Shown here: piece after piece, positions 8,603-19,722 of the stretch
How positions within the stretch are numbered: position 1 is the stretch's first letter
How the letters are laid out: each line of letters begins with the position of its first letter
From: Thermodesulfatator autotrophicus
GTDB lineage: Bacteria > Desulfobacterota > Thermodesulfobacteria > Thermodesulfobacteriales > Thermodesulfatatoraceae
Reading direction: 5' to 3'
Assembly (NCBI RefSeq): GCF_001642325.1
Contig: NZ_LSFI01000012.1
Span: 1 to 45,223, forward strand
Length of the DNA stretch: 45,223 bases
Made by a program: the position numbers and the translations under genes
The notes under the pieces: model-generated
What the model saw: the letters and a program-made list of their open reading frames with translations, nothing else
The model's database searches: none
Told to the model about the DNA's origin: nothing

Positions 8603-9343
8603 ATGACAGATAAAGAGAGAAAAAAACTTGAAAAAATGCTTTTTTACATTTTGGGGCGCCGCCCTGATGAGTTTGGCCTTGTTCCAGAAGAAGGTTTTGT
8701 GCGTTTAAAAGATTTGCACCGGGCTCTAATTGAAGTGGAAGGCTTTAAAAATGTCCGCCTGAAAAAGCTTAAAGACTTTTTTCTAGTCTTCAAACCCGAA
8801 CGTTTTGAATACAAAGAAGAATCCCAAGTAGTTAGGGTTAAGCCAGAACTGGCAGCCGAAGAAATTTACTTGAAAGAGTTCAGTGAAGACCTTCCAGGAA
8901 TTTTATACGTACCGGTAAAACCCAGGGCCTGGATAAAAGTTTCTGAAGAAGGCCTTGCCTCAGAAGCCATCGTTTTAACCCCTGATGAAGAGCTAGCAAG
9001 AAAAATGGCCAAGAGAAAAGGGGCCCTGGTTATCAAAGTGGATACCAGAAGGGCTGCGGCCCTTGGTGCTATTTTTGAGCGCTTTATTGAAAAATTATTC
9101 TTGACCAGCTGGATTCCTGCCGAAGCCTTAAGTGGCCCAAAAGTAGATGAGTCTTTTAAGAAACGCTATTTACCTCCTCCCAAAAAAGAGAAAACACCTG
9201 AAATCTCTTTTGAAGTAGAGCTTTTCTCAGAAGAACGGAAACCCCCAGAAGAAGTCCTTCCGTATCGCAAAATAACTAAAGGCCGCAAAAAAGATCCTGC
9301 CTGGAAGAAGGCCCAGCGTCTAAAACGCCGAGAGAGAAGATAA
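8603..9343 (+). CDS. Divergent KptA/Tpt1-like protein (RNA 2'-phosphotransferase fold, degenerate active site)
   Basis: The order of motifs matches RNA 2'-phosphotransferases, which remove a 2'-phosphate using NAD+. A winged-helix-like N-terminus (residues 8-75: MLFYILGRRPDEFGL, then KPERFEYKE) is followed by an ART-like half with PGILYVPVKPR (98-108), VLTPDEELARKM (124-135), ALVIKVDTRR (141-150) and LFLTSWIP (165-172). Key residues differ: the Arg-His pair of the LRHxPE motif reads Gly-Arg, and the LYHGT His reads Val. A basic tail (about 180-246) is extra. ATG 8603 is preferred over TTG 8564. It may be a pseudoenzyme or RNA-binding protein. Fold assignment is by my own alignment from memory. 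Confidence 0.72.
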   Translation: MTDKERKKLEKMLFYILGRRPDEFGLVPEEGFVRLKDLHRALIEVEGFKNVRLKKLKDFFLVFKPERFEYKEESQVVRVKPELAAEEIYLKEFSEDLPGILYVPVKPRAWIKVSEEGLASEAIVLTPDEELARKMAKRKGALVIKVDTRRAAALGAIFERFIEKLFLTSWIPAEALSGPKVDESFKKRYLPPPKKEKTPEISFEVELFSEERKPPEEVLPYRKITKGRKKDPAWKKAQRLKRRERR

Positions 9344-9374
9344 GAAAAATAATTGTAGAGACCTTTGCAAAACT

Positions 9375-9403
9375 TTCTTCGCCACTTCTGGCCCGCAAGG
9401 ACA
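9375..9403 (-). repeat. Degenerate REP-like palindrome, copy H
   Basis: TTCTTCGCCACTTCTGGCCC followed by GCAAGGACA resembles the reverse-oriented palindrome with several changes. It lies in the 136-base gap between the KptA-like gene and the end of the transposase gene. Confidence 0.5.
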
Positions 9404-9644
9404 AATCAAAATTGTCATCTGTTTTGTGGCGCCTATTAATAGTTATGAGTTTTCCAGAGATCAGTATATTAGTATTAATTCAAAGAAAGACTATATCCTT
9501 ATATGCCACTCCTTTTATGTTTTTGCCTTTTCTCTCTCTTTTTATTCCTAAAAATTTTCTTAATTTGGCGGCTGTTTTGTCCACAAAACCTCGGCTTCCT
9601 ATAGCCAGGCTCTCGGTAAAATATTTAACTCTATGCCTGAAAAA

Positions 9645-9656
9645 TTTGCCTGTCCC
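9645..9656 (+). repeat. Dispersed 12-mer TTTGCCTGTCCC, copy 2 (inside transposase gene)
   Basis: This exact copy lies within the transposase gene and is read there as Gly-Thr-Gly-Lys (residues 230-233). It is preceded by an A-run, as in the intergenic copies. Confidence 0.8.
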
Positions 9657-9773
9657 TTTCTCAGGCTCTCCAAGCCCACCCTTCCCGTATACAAACTCCC
9701 GCAACAACTCAAACCTCTCTTTTTCTGTCTTGTTCTCCCAGCTGGTAAGTTCTAGATTGAGCGAAAGGAAATC

Positions 9774-9785
9774 TTTGCCTGTCCC
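9774..9785 (+). repeat. Dispersed 12-mer TTTGCCTGTCCC, copy 3 (inside transposase gene)
   Basis: This exact copy lies within the transposase gene, again read as Gly-Thr-Gly-Lys (residues 187-190), 129 bases (43 codons) from copy 2. Confidence 0.8.
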
Positions 9786-10364
9786 TCTTCTTGACCGATA
9801 TCCCAGCGAGCACCAGCGATAGTCCTCTGGCTTACCCACTATCCCTGCCCGCACTGGGTTTAGTTCTATGTAGGCCAGGCAATTAAGGAGCGCCTCGCCT
9901 GTCTCCACGATTACGGACTTGAACCTATCAGCCCAGAAATAGCCTCTGCGGTCAACCCGCCTGTTATACCAACGGGAAAACCGCTGTTTTATATCTTGCA
10001 CATAGCGAGAAAGATTCCCGAGCCTTGCCCGCCACTTTTTGATTAGCTCTTCGTAGAAGTAAATCTTGCGTTTCCTTCCGTAATAGAGCCTGATGCGGCG
10101 TTTCACTTCTTCGTCAGAGAACTGGTCTTCAGGTAGTATGCGACAGAGTAGGTGGAAGTGATTGCCCATGATGCAGAAGCCGTAAACTTCCACGAAATAG
10201 ACCTGAGAGAGCCATTGGATAAGGTGTAACAAGTAGTCCTTTTCTTCCGGACCTAGGACGTCGTGGCCAGGTAAGGCAGTACGAGAAATAATGTGATACG
10301 CGGCTCTCGGGTCATCCATAAAGAAACGAGGGATACGTGGCATGCCAAAAACTCCTTTAAAAAT

Positions 10365-10376
10365 TTTGCCTGTCCC
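10365..10376 (+). repeat. Dispersed 12-mer TTTGCCTGTCCC, copy 4 (transposase 5' flank)
   Basis: This copy lies just upstream of the transposase ribosome site and is followed by TATTATCGGCAGG, similar to the tail of copy 1. It falls in the same reading phase as the two internal copies. Confidence 0.8.
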
Positions 10377-10409
10377 TATTATCGGCAGGATTTTGGCAGG
10401 ACTTAAAAG

Positions 10410-10421
10410 TTTGCCTGTCCC
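10410..10421 (+). repeat. Dispersed 12-mer TTTGCCTGTCCC, copy 5 (transposase 5' flank)
   Basis: This copy starts 45 bases from copy 4, in the same orientation and phase, between the transposase and trpB. Confidence 0.8.
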
Positions 10422-10487
10422 CTTTTGAGTTTTCATTTGACTAATGTCTAGCCAAAAAGTATTTTTGAGGCAAAAAAGGAGGCCGAG

Positions 10488-11687
10488 GTGCCACTTCCAG
10501 ACAAGTTTGGACATTTTGGGCCCTTTGGTGGGCGATACGTTCCTGAGACTCTAATGCCAGCCCTATTTGAGCTGGAAGAGGCCTACCGCCATTACAAGCG
10601 AGATAAGGTCTTTAAAAAGGAACTTGATTTTTACTTTAAAACCTATGTAGGAAGGCCTACTCCCCTTTATCCAGCCCGTCAGTTATCAAAAAAACTTGGC
10701 GGCCATTTGAAAATTTATCTCAAGCGCGAAGACTTAACCCACACTGGTGCGCATAAAATAAACAATACCATTGGCCAAGTCCTTCTTGCCCAAAAAATGG
10801 GGAAAAAGCGCATTATTGCTGAAACTGGAGCTGGCCAGCACGGTGTGGCCACCGCCACAGCTGCCGCTCTCCTTGGCCTTGAATGCATCGTTTATATGGG
10901 TGCTAAAGACACTGTTCGTCAGGAAATGAATGTTTTCCGCATGGAACTCCTTGGAGCAAAGGTTGTTCCCGTTTATTCTGGCACCCAAACCTTAAAAGAC
11001 GCCATAAACGAAGCTATAAGAGACTGGGTAACCAACGTGGAAACTACCTATTACGTAATAGGCTCAGTGGTAGGGCCACACCCTTATCCAATGATGGTGA
11101 GAGACTTCCAGAGCGTAATCGGTAAAGAAACCAGAAAGCAAATTCTTACCGCTGAAGGACGTCTTCCCGATGTGCTCATCGCCTGTGTTGGTGGTGGTTC
11201 AAACGCCATGGGTTTCTTTTACCCCTTTGTGGAAGATCAAATGGTAAAAATGATAGGGGTTGAGGCCGCAGGGGCTGGCCTTGATACTGACGAACATTCT
11301 GCCACCCTCACAGTAGGCGAGCCAGGAGTACTCCACGGCATGATGACCTATCTCCTGCAAGATAAAGTTGGTCAGATAAAAGGAGCCCATTCCGTAGCTC
11401 CAGGGCTTGATTATCCTGGGGTTGGGCCTGAGCATGCCTTTTTTAAAGAAACAGGCCGGGCTGAATATGTAGCTGTTGATGACAAGGAAGCCCTTTCTGG
11501 ATTCAAACTGCTTTCTGAAACCGAAGGCATTATCCCTGCCCTTGAAAGTGCCCATGCTGTAGCTTATCTGGCAAATATTGCCGAAAAACTCCCCAAAGGG
11601 ACTATCGTTGTGGTCAATCTTTCTGGCCGGGGAGATAAAGACGTGGCAGCAGTGCGTGAATACCTGCGGAGGAAAAGTGATGACTAG
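10488..11687 (+). CDS. trpB: Tryptophan synthase beta subunit
   Basis: This subunit joins indole and serine to make tryptophan, using PLP. The protein has 399 residues. Lys90 in HTGAHKINN holds PLP, the AETGAGQHG segment supplies the catalytic Glu, and GGGSNA binds the PLP phosphate. It is the classic TrpB1 type that pairs with TrpA. The start is GTG at 10488, chosen because AAAGGAGG lies five bases upstream and the sequence then reads [15 protein letters not shown]. It overlaps trpA by eight bases. Other trp genes are absent here; trpC lies alone at 35 kb. Confidence 0.97.
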   Translation: MPLPDKFGHFGPFGGRYVPETLMPALFELEEAYRHYKRDKVFKKELDFYFKTYVGRPTPLYPARQLSKKLGGHLKIYLKREDLTHTGAHKINNTIGQVLLAQKMGKKRIIAETGAGQHGVATATAAALLGLECIVYMGAKDTVRQEMNVFRMELLGAKVVPVYSGTQTLKDAINEAIRDWVTNVETTYYVIGSVVGPHPYPMMVRDFQSVIGKETRKQILTAEGRLPDVLIACVGGGSNAMGFFYPFVEDQMVKMIGVEAAGAGLDTDEHSATLTVGEPGVLHGMMTYLLQDKVGQIKGAHSVAPGLDYPGVGPEHAFFKETGRAEYVAVDDKEALSGFKLLSETEGIIPALESAHAVAYLANIAEKLPKGTIVVVNLSGRGDKDVAAVREYLRRKSDD

Positions 11688-12495
11688 AGGCGCACAGGCA
11701 GTAGAAAAAGCTATTCGTGAAGCCAATAAACGTGGTGAGGCCGCTCTTATCCCCTTCATTGAAGGGGGGGACCCGGATTTTGCCGCCACCGAGGATCTTC
11801 TCTGGGCTCTGGCTGAAGCCGGTGCCGATGTTATAGAATTAGGCTTTCCCTTCTCTGACCCTCTGGCTGATGGTCCCATTATTCAGGAAGCAGCCCAAAG
11901 GGCCTTGCGCCACCAGCCAACCATTGACCAGTTCTTGGATTTAATAGCCCGGCTACGCCAGGAAGGCTTTAAAGTTCCAGTAGTAATTATGGGTTACTTG
12001 AATCCCTTTTTCCGCTACGGCCTTGAAGCCTTTGCCCAGAATAGCCATCAGAGCGGCCTTGACGGAGCAATTATCCCTGACCTTCCTTTAGAAGAGGCTA
12101 AACCCTGGCTAAAAATAGCCCGCAAACACAGGCTTGCCAGTATCCTTTTAGCTGCCCCCACCACCCCTTCAGAAAGGCTTGAAAGGATTGCTAGGTCTTC
12201 AACAGGATTTCTCTACTATGTTTCTATAACAGGCATTACCGGCACTAAAGAGGCCCTTCCAGAAGAACTCGCCTTAAAGCTTGATCTGGCAAGAGAAGTA
12301 AGCCCCGTGCCTGTAGCCGTGGGGTTTGGTATCTCCAAACCCGAACAGGTAAAGGCCCTTTCTCCTCACGCTGACGCCATAGTGGTAGGAAGTGCTATCG
12401 TCAAACTTATAGCTGAACATGAAGGAGAAAAAAGCAAACTTCCAGAAATAGTTGGCCGCTTTGTAAAAGAACTCAAAGAGGCCACCAGACGTTGA
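11680..12495 (+). CDS. trpA: Tryptophan synthase alpha subunit
   Basis: TrpA cleaves indole-3-glycerol phosphate to indole, which is channelled to TrpB. It is a TIM barrel of 271 residues. PFIEGGDPD near the N-terminus and [14 protein letters not shown] carry the catalytic Glu and Asp; the phosphate-binding [10 protein letters not shown] and VVGSAIVK are present. The ATG at 11680 follows a GGAGG inside the end of trpB and overlaps its stop (ATGACTAG); an upstream in-frame start would lie deep in trpB. midA-like follows after one base. Confidence 0.97.
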   Translation: MTRGAQAVEKAIREANKRGEAALIPFIEGGDPDFAATEDLLWALAEAGADVIELGFPFSDPLADGPIIQEAAQRALRHQPTIDQFLDLIARLRQEGFKVPVVIMGYLNPFFRYGLEAFAQNSHQSGLDGAIIPDLPLEEAKPWLKIARKHRLASILLAAPTTPSERLERIARSSTGFLYYVSITGITGTKEALPEELALKLDLAREVSPVPVAVGFGISKPEQVKALSPHADAIVVGSAIVKLIAEHEGEKSKLPEIVGRFVKELKEATRR

Positions 12496-12496
12496 A

Positions 12497-15041
<2,545 letters not shown>

Positions 15042-15046
15042 CTTTA

Positions 15047-16480
15047 ATGGCGGCCAAGGCCTTAGCCGTCCTGGGAACAATGTCATCGGTGGGCAAAAGT
15101 TTGCTCACCGCCATCATTTCCCACCATTTTGCTAAAAAGGGCTTTAAAGTCTCACCTTTTAAGGCCCAGAACATGTCGCTTAACGCCTTTGCTACTGCTG
15201 AAGGCGAAATGGCTTATGCCCAGGTCTTTCAGGCCTGGGCGGCTGGCCGTAAGCCCAGTGTAAAGATGAACCCCCTTCTCTTAAAACCTTTAGGGAACAT
15301 GACCTCTGAAATTATTTTTCTGGGGAAAACGCAGGGCATTTTACCTTCGGGAGAATTCCAAAAATTCAAGGCCCGTTACAAAAAACAGGTTTTTGCCGTA
15401 TTTGAAGAAGTTTTAGAAGAAAATGACCTGGTAATAATTGAAGGAGCTGGCTCGCTGGCTGAACTCAATCTCCTTAAAAACGATTTCGTGAATTATGAAA
15501 TAGTTTTCCGCTACCAAATCCCTTTTCTGCTGGTAGGAGATATTGACCGCGGTGGCATCTTTGCCCAGATATGGGGAACTTACGAACTGGTGCCAGAACT
15601 CAAGGCGCTTTCAGTTGGTTTTGTAATTAATAAGTTTCGCGGAGCACCAGAGCTTTTTGCAGAAGGGCTTAAAATCCTTGAAGAAAAAACCCAAAAGCCC
15701 TGCCTCGGGCTTTTGCCTTTTTTGCCTTCGGGGCTATTTGAAGAAGATAGCGCCTCTTTAGGGCCTCCTCACGAAAAATTCAGCTCTGAACCTAAAAAAA
15801 TTAAAATAGCCGTGATTTATTATCCTCATATTTCCAATTATCTTGATTTTGACCCCTTAAAAATAGAACCAGATGTAGAAGTGGTTTTGACGGCTGACCC
15901 AAAAGAACTTTCAAAGGCCCACGTGATTATTCTTCCAGGCAGTAAAAACACCATGGCAAGTCTTAACTTCCTTAAGGAAAAAGATCTTTTTGAGGCCATA
16001 AAATCACTTTCTCACCAAAAGATAATTTTGGGGCTCTGTGGTGGCTTTCAAATCCTTGGTCAAAAGATAAGCGATGAAGGGATAGAAAACTATGGCCAGG
16101 TAGCAGGCCTTGCGCTTTTGCCCCATGAAACGCATTTTTACCGTCCTAAAATTGCCAGTTCCAGAGAAATAATTTTGAACTGGCCCTTTTTCCAGGGGAA
16201 ACTGAGAGGATTTGAAATTAGATACGGGCGAAGTTTTTTAGAAGGAGAAGAAATATCACACTTATTTGAAAGGAATGTTTTTGGCGCCTACCTTCATGGA
16301 GTCTTTTATGATGACGATTTTCGACACGCCTTTCTTTCTTACGTCAGAAGTTTACTGGGGTTTAAGCCTCAAACCAAAAGAAGCTTTCATAAATTTGTTC
16401 AGGAACAAATAGAAAAAATTAGCAAGGAAAAGGCCTTTAAAAATTTTTTGACCCGGCTTGAAAAAGTCCTTCTTACTTAA
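15047..16480 (+). CDS. cobQ: Cobyric acid synthase (adenosylcobyrinate a,c-diamide amidase)
   Basis: CobQ amidates four carboxyl groups of adenosylcobyrinic acid diamide in B12 synthesis, using glutamine and ATP. The 477-residue protein has an N-terminal dethiobiotin-synthetase-like ATPase half ([43 protein letters not shown]) and a C-terminal class I glutamine amidotransferase half. The nucleophilic Cys is in [11 protein letters not shown] and the His in GAYLHGVF. The gene begins five bases after yajC without a clear ribosome site. Its end overlaps the facing cfa-like gene by eight bases. Confidence 0.95.
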   Translation: MAAKALAVLGTMSSVGKSLLTAIISHHFAKKGFKVSPFKAQNMSLNAFATAEGEMAYAQVFQAWAAGRKPSVKMNPLLLKPLGNMTSEIIFLGKTQGILPSGEFQKFKARYKKQVFAVFEEVLEENDLVIIEGAGSLAELNLLKNDFVNYEIVFRYQIPFLLVGDIDRGGIFAQIWGTYELVPELKALSVGFVINKFRGAPELFAEGLKILEEKTQKPCLGLLPFLPSGLFEEDSASLGPPHEKFSSEPKKIKIAVIYYPHISNYLDFDPLKIEPDVEVVLTADPKELSKAHVIILPGSKNTMASLNFLKEKDLFEAIKSLSHQKIILGLCGGFQILGQKISDEGIENYGQVAGLALLPHETHFYRPKIASSREIILNWPFFQGKLRGFEIRYGRSFLEGEEISHLFERNVFGAYLHGVFYDDDFRHAFLSYVRSLLGFKPQTKRSFHKFVQEQIEKISKEKAFKNFLTRLEKVLLT

Positions 16481-17777
16481 GGATATCCCAGTTCAAGTAA
16501 ATGTCTTCTCTGGTTAGAGGCAGGTCATTTTCGCCTCGTTCACGGTTTTTAACAAGTAGTGTCTGAAAAACGCTTTGTTCATTAATGGAAAAGGCGTAAG
16601 CAGAACCTGCCATATAAAGCCGCCACACCCGGTAAGTGGGTTCATCTACAATCTGGCGTACTTTATCATAATTGTTTTCAAGGTTCTTTACCCAGTTACG
16701 CAAAGTAAGAACATAATGTTCCCTTAAAGACTCAACATCTCTTATTTCAAAGCCTATCTTTTCAGCTATGGTGAGCGTTTTATAAATGGGCACAAGCTCA
16801 CCATCAGGAAAGACATAGCGATCAGTGAAAGACCATCTTTTTATGCGCCAGCTCCAGTCAGCGGCGATTCCGTGATTAAGAAATAGGCCTCCAGGTTTTA
16901 AAAGCTTCCAGGCCTTGCGGAAATAAGTCCAGAGTTTGGAGCTCCCTACGTGTTCAAACATGCCAATGCTTACCAGCTTGTCAAAAGGTTCTTTTTCATC
17001 AACCTGGCGATAGTCTAAAAGGCGAACTTCAGCCAAGTCCTCAAGACCTTCTCTTTTTATCCACTCCTGGGCAAATTTTGCCTGATTTTCACTAAGGGTA
17101 ATACCAAGAATTTTGACCCTATATTTCTTGGCCGCATAGATAACAAAACCTCCCCAGCCACAACCTATGTCAAGCACTCGCTCTCCTGGCCTTAAACGCA
17201 ATTTGCGACAAATTAGCTCCATCTTGTTTTTCTGCGCAGTAGCCAAATCGTCTTCATAGCTCCTGAAATATGCACAGGAATAAACCATCATGGGGTCAAG
17301 GTAGCAGGCGTAAAATTCAGGAGGTAGATCATAGTGATAGGAAATGGCCTGCTTATCTCTTTCTATGGAGTGAACTTTTCCTTTAAGTTTAGCCGCCCCA
17401 CGGCCTTCAAGACGTCTGGCTCGACGGGCTGACATCCTAAGCTTAAAAACTTTTCGCCAAAACGTAGGGCTGGTCAAAAAGCGAGGATAAATTTTTCGCA
17501 AATACTCACCTAGCGGGAACACAGCGTAAATGTCACCCTCAAAATCCAAGTCATCGTATATGTAAGCTTCGCCGAATCGGACATCCGTGGGAAAAGCCAA
17601 CAAGTGTGCCAGAATACCAGGATTCTTAATGACAATAGTAACTTTAGGTTCTTCTAGACCAGGAGGATTCCATTCCTCTCCTGTCCAGAAACGGACTTTA
17701 AAATAAGCCGGCTTTAAATCCCTAAAAACTTGATCAAGAAGGACCACATTTTCAGAGATAAGCCTCTGTTCCATCAT
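16473..17777 (-). CDS. cfa: Cyclopropane-fatty-acyl-phospholipid synthase family methyltransferase
   Basis: Enzymes of this family use SAM to modify the double bond of membrane phospholipid acyl chains (cyclopropane or methyl). The SAM site is [16 protein letters not shown]. The family motif with [11 protein letters not shown] and [11 protein letters not shown] lies just before it. SIGMFEHVG and a YIFPDG-like [10 protein letters not shown] follow. The start is unclear: MMEQRL (17777) is given, but ATG 17795 and TTG 17804 are in frame, and none has a good ribosome site. A 12-mer repeat lies just upstream. The exact product (cyclopropane or another modification) cannot be told. Confidence 0.87.
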   Translation of the reverse strand: MMEQRLISENVVLLDQVFRDLKPAYFKVRFWTGEEWNPPGLEEPKVTIVIKNPGILAHLLAFPTDVRFGEAYIYDDLDFEGDIYAVFPLGEYLRKIYPRFLTSPTFWRKVFKLRMSARRARRLEGRGAAKLKGKVHSIERDKQAISYHYDLPPEFYACYLDPMMVYSCAYFRSYEDDLATAQKNKMELICRKLRLRPGERVLDIGCGWGGFVIYAAKKYRVKILGITLSENQAKFAQEWIKREGLEDLAEVRLLDYRQVDEKEPFDKLVSIGMFEHVGSSKLWTYFRKAWKLLKPGGLFLNHGIAADWSWRIKRWSFTDRYVFPDGELVPIYKTLTIAEKIGFEIRDVESLREHYVLTLRNWVKNLENNYDKVRQIVDEPTYRVWRLYMAGSAYAFSINEQSVFQTLLVKNRERGENDLPLTREDIYLNWDILK

Positions 17778-17826
17778 GTTTAAAAAAATAAACATTATGT
17801 TCAAGTGGACAAGTGGCTTAAAAAAT

Positions 17827-17838
17827 TTTGCCTGTCCC
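17827..17838 (+). repeat. Dispersed 12-mer TTTGCCTGTCCC, copy 6
   Basis: This exact copy with an A-run before it lies in the gap between the divergent cfa-like and rrf2 genes. A short inverted pair CCCCAAAATCCA / TTAAATTGGGG follows and could form a weak hairpin. Confidence 0.78.
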
Positions 17839-17921
17839 CAAAATCCAAAATTAAATTGGGGCTTGCCAAAAAAACATAAATAGGATAATTAGGACCTAAA
17901 TTGACCGCTTAAGGAGGAAAG

Positions 17922-18332
17922 ATGCGTATCAGCCGGGCCACAGACTATGGCGTACGCTTGGTGGTTTATCTGGCCGAAAAACCTGAACAAATTGTCCCAC
18001 GCAGTGAAGTTGCCCGCGAAATGGAAATACCCAGCGAATTTCTGGCCAAAATAGCGCAAAATTTAGCCAAAGCAGGCATAATAGAAATTAAGCAAGGGCG
18101 TTCAGGGGGATACCTTCTCCGTCGCGATCCCAGCGAGCTCACCCTGCTAGAGGTAGTAGAAGCCCTTGAGGGAGAAATTTGTTTAAACGTGTGTGTAGGG
18201 CGCCCAGAAGCATGTTGCCTGAGCAACCGCTGTAAAGTTCACCTGGTATGGGAAGCTGCCCGCGACGGTTTAAGAAAATTGTTACAGGGTATTCCCGTGG
18301 CCAAATTAAAGTTTAACTTTAAACAAAAATAA
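17922..18332 (+). CDS. Rrf2 family transcriptional regulator, likely Fe-S
   Basis: Rrf2 proteins (IscR, NsrR, RsrR, CymR) are winged-helix regulators, often sensing through an Fe-S cluster. The 136 residues start MRISRATDYGVRLVVYLA, have a helix-turn-helix at about 27-50 and the wing GRSGGYLL. Cysteines at 87, 91, 98, 99 and 104 sit in the family's sensor loop; C91, C98 and C104 are the best ligand candidates. AAGGAGG precedes the ATG. cydA starts 16 bases downstream, so it probably controls cydAB in response to O2, NO or redox state (inference). Confidence 0.92.
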   Translation: MRISRATDYGVRLVVYLAEKPEQIVPRSEVAREMEIPSEFLAKIAQNLAKAGIIEIKQGRSGGYLLRRDPSELTLLEVVEALEGEICLNVCVGRPEACCLSNRCKVHLVWEAARDGLRKLLQGIPVAKLKFNFKQK

Positions 18333-18348
18333 CTCAGGAGGTGGGAAG

Positions 18349-19704
18349 ATGTTTGATGTTGTTTTGCTTTCACGGCTACAATTTGCCGTGGCTACTTTGT
18401 TTCATTTTCTTTTTGTTCCCCTAACTTTAGGTCTTTCTCTCCTTACAGCCATTTATGAAACACTTTACGTTAAAACAGGAGACGAAGACTACAAGCGAGC
18501 AGCCAAGTTTTGGGGGAAACTTTTTCTGATTAACTTTGCCCTGGGAGTAGTTACAGGTATTACCCTTGAGTTTCAATTTGGTACAAACTGGTCTCGTTAT
18601 TCCATGTATGTAGGGGATATTTTTGGTTCTCTCCTGGCCATTGAGGCCACTCTGGCTTTTTTTCTGGAATCTACTTTTATTGCCGTCTGGCACTTCGGCT
18701 GGAATCGCCTGTCACCAAAGCTTCATGCCCTCTGTATCTGGCTCGTAGCTATCGCTTCAAACATCTCTGCCCTGTGGATTCTTCTGGCCAACGGCTGGAT
18801 GCAGAATCCGGTAGGCTATGTGCTGCGTAACAACCGGGCTGAGCTGGAAAGCTTTTGGGCCGTTATAACCAATCCTTTTGGCTGGCTCGAATTTTTCCAC
18901 ACTACAGCTGCTGCTTATGTCTTAGCTGGATTCTTTGTATTGGGAATTTCTGCCTGGCACTTAATTCGTAAAAATGAGGTTACCTTCTTCAAGAAGAGCT
19001 TTCGGGTGGCGGCTATCTGGACTTTTGCCTTTTCTGTCTTTCTGGTAATCAATGGTGATATTCACGGAAGCCATGTGGCTCACACCCAGCCAACCAAGCT
19101 AGCGGCCATGGAATCCCTGTGGGAAACCCAGAGAGGTGCCCCTCTTTATCTTTTAGTTATCCCTGATGAAGAAAATGAACGCAATAAAGTGGAATTTTTA
19201 CCAATTCCCAAGCTTTTGAGCTTTATCTCTTACCATGACTTCAACGCCGAAGTAAAAGGCCTTAAAGAATGGCCAAAAGAAGAAAGGCCTCCAGTAGCCA
19301 TAACTTTCTGGTCATTTAGAATAATGGTAGGCCTTGGTTTTCTTTTTGTTCTAATGAGTCTCTGGGCCTTTTTGAAAAGAAATAATCCAGAGAAAGAGAA
19401 AACCCTTTTGCGCCTCCTTCCCTGGATAATTCCTTTGCCCTATCTGGCCTGTGAGCTAGGCTGGATTGTAGCTGAAGTTGGACGTCAACCCTGGATTGTT
19501 TACGGCCTAATGAAAACCGCTGAAGCGGTTTCTCCCGTAGCACCGGTTCAGGTGGCTATTTCTCTGGTAGCTTTTATTCTTGTTTATACCTTTTTAGGGC
19601 TGGTTGACTTTTATCTGCTTTTCAAATTTGCCAGGAAAGGCCCTGAACCCAAAGAAACTGAAAGTGCTACTGAATTAACTTCTGAGCAGCCAGTAACTAC
19701 ATAA
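18349..19704 (+). CDS. cydA: Cytochrome bd ubiquinol oxidase subunit I
   Basis: Subunit I carries the hemes of the bd oxidase that reduces O2 to water with quinol. The protein has 451 residues and about nine membrane helices. His19 is the conserved heme ligand; ALGVVTGITLEFQFG, the EFFHTTAAAYV His, GDIHG and the Met of FWSFRIMVGLG are further heme-site residues. GRQPWIVYG is intact. The quinol loop is short, as in the S subtype. In a strict sulfate reducer this enzyme is usually an O2 defence. The C-terminus ends in a soluble Glu/Thr-rich tail. Confidence 0.97.
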   Translation: MFDVVLLSRLQFAVATLFHFLFVPLTLGLSLLTAIYETLYVKTGDEDYKRAAKFWGKLFLINFALGVVTGITLEFQFGTNWSRYSMYVGDIFGSLLAIEATLAFFLESTFIAVWHFGWNRLSPKLHALCIWLVAIASNISALWILLANGWMQNPVGYVLRNNRAELESFWAVITNPFGWLEFFHTTAAAYVLAGFFVLGISAWHLIRKNEVTFFKKSFRVAAIWTFAFSVFLVINGDIHGSHVAHTQPTKLAAMESLWETQRGAPLYLLVIPDEENERNKVEFLPIPKLLSFISYHDFNAEVKGLKEWPKEERPPVAITFWSFRIMVGLGFLFVLMSLWAFLKRNNPEKEKTLLRLLPWIIPLPYLACELGWIVAEVGRQPWIVYGLMKTAEAVSPVAPVQVAISLVAFILVYTFLGLVDFYLLFKFARKGPEPKETESATELTSEQPVTT

Positions 19705-19722
19705 GAAAGGAGGGATGGAGAG

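Larger units (their letters stand above)
9480..10343 (-). mobile_element. REP-associated tyrosine transposase (RAYT, Y1/IS200-like HUH enzyme)
   Basis: The gene encodes a 287-residue Y1-transposase-fold protein. Single-strand nicking chemistry is expected from the HUH motif (GNHFHLL) and from a Tyr in the YVQDIKQRFSRWYNRR region. The DRFKSVIVE and CLAYIELNPVRAGIV segments are typical of RAYTs, the single-copy transposases tied to REP repeats. ATG 10343 (MPRIPRF) is preceded by AAAGGAG at good spacing; the frame stays open for 57 more codons upstream. Two copies of the 12-mer repeat lie inside the gene, both read as Gly-Thr-Gly-Lys (residues 187-190 and 230-233), and two more lie upstream in the same frame. 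No terminal inverted repeats of an IS were seen. Confidence 0.88.

Noticed and set aside
9358-9373. GAGACCTTTGCAAAAC as an insertion-sequence end
   Set aside because: It resembles ends of some IS elements, but no matching inverted partner or second transposase was found nearby.
10344-10514. 57-codon N-terminal extension of the REP transposase
   Set aside because: The frame is open, but it is largely two copies of the 12-mer repeat and flanks, and a good ribosome site precedes MPRIPRF at 10343.
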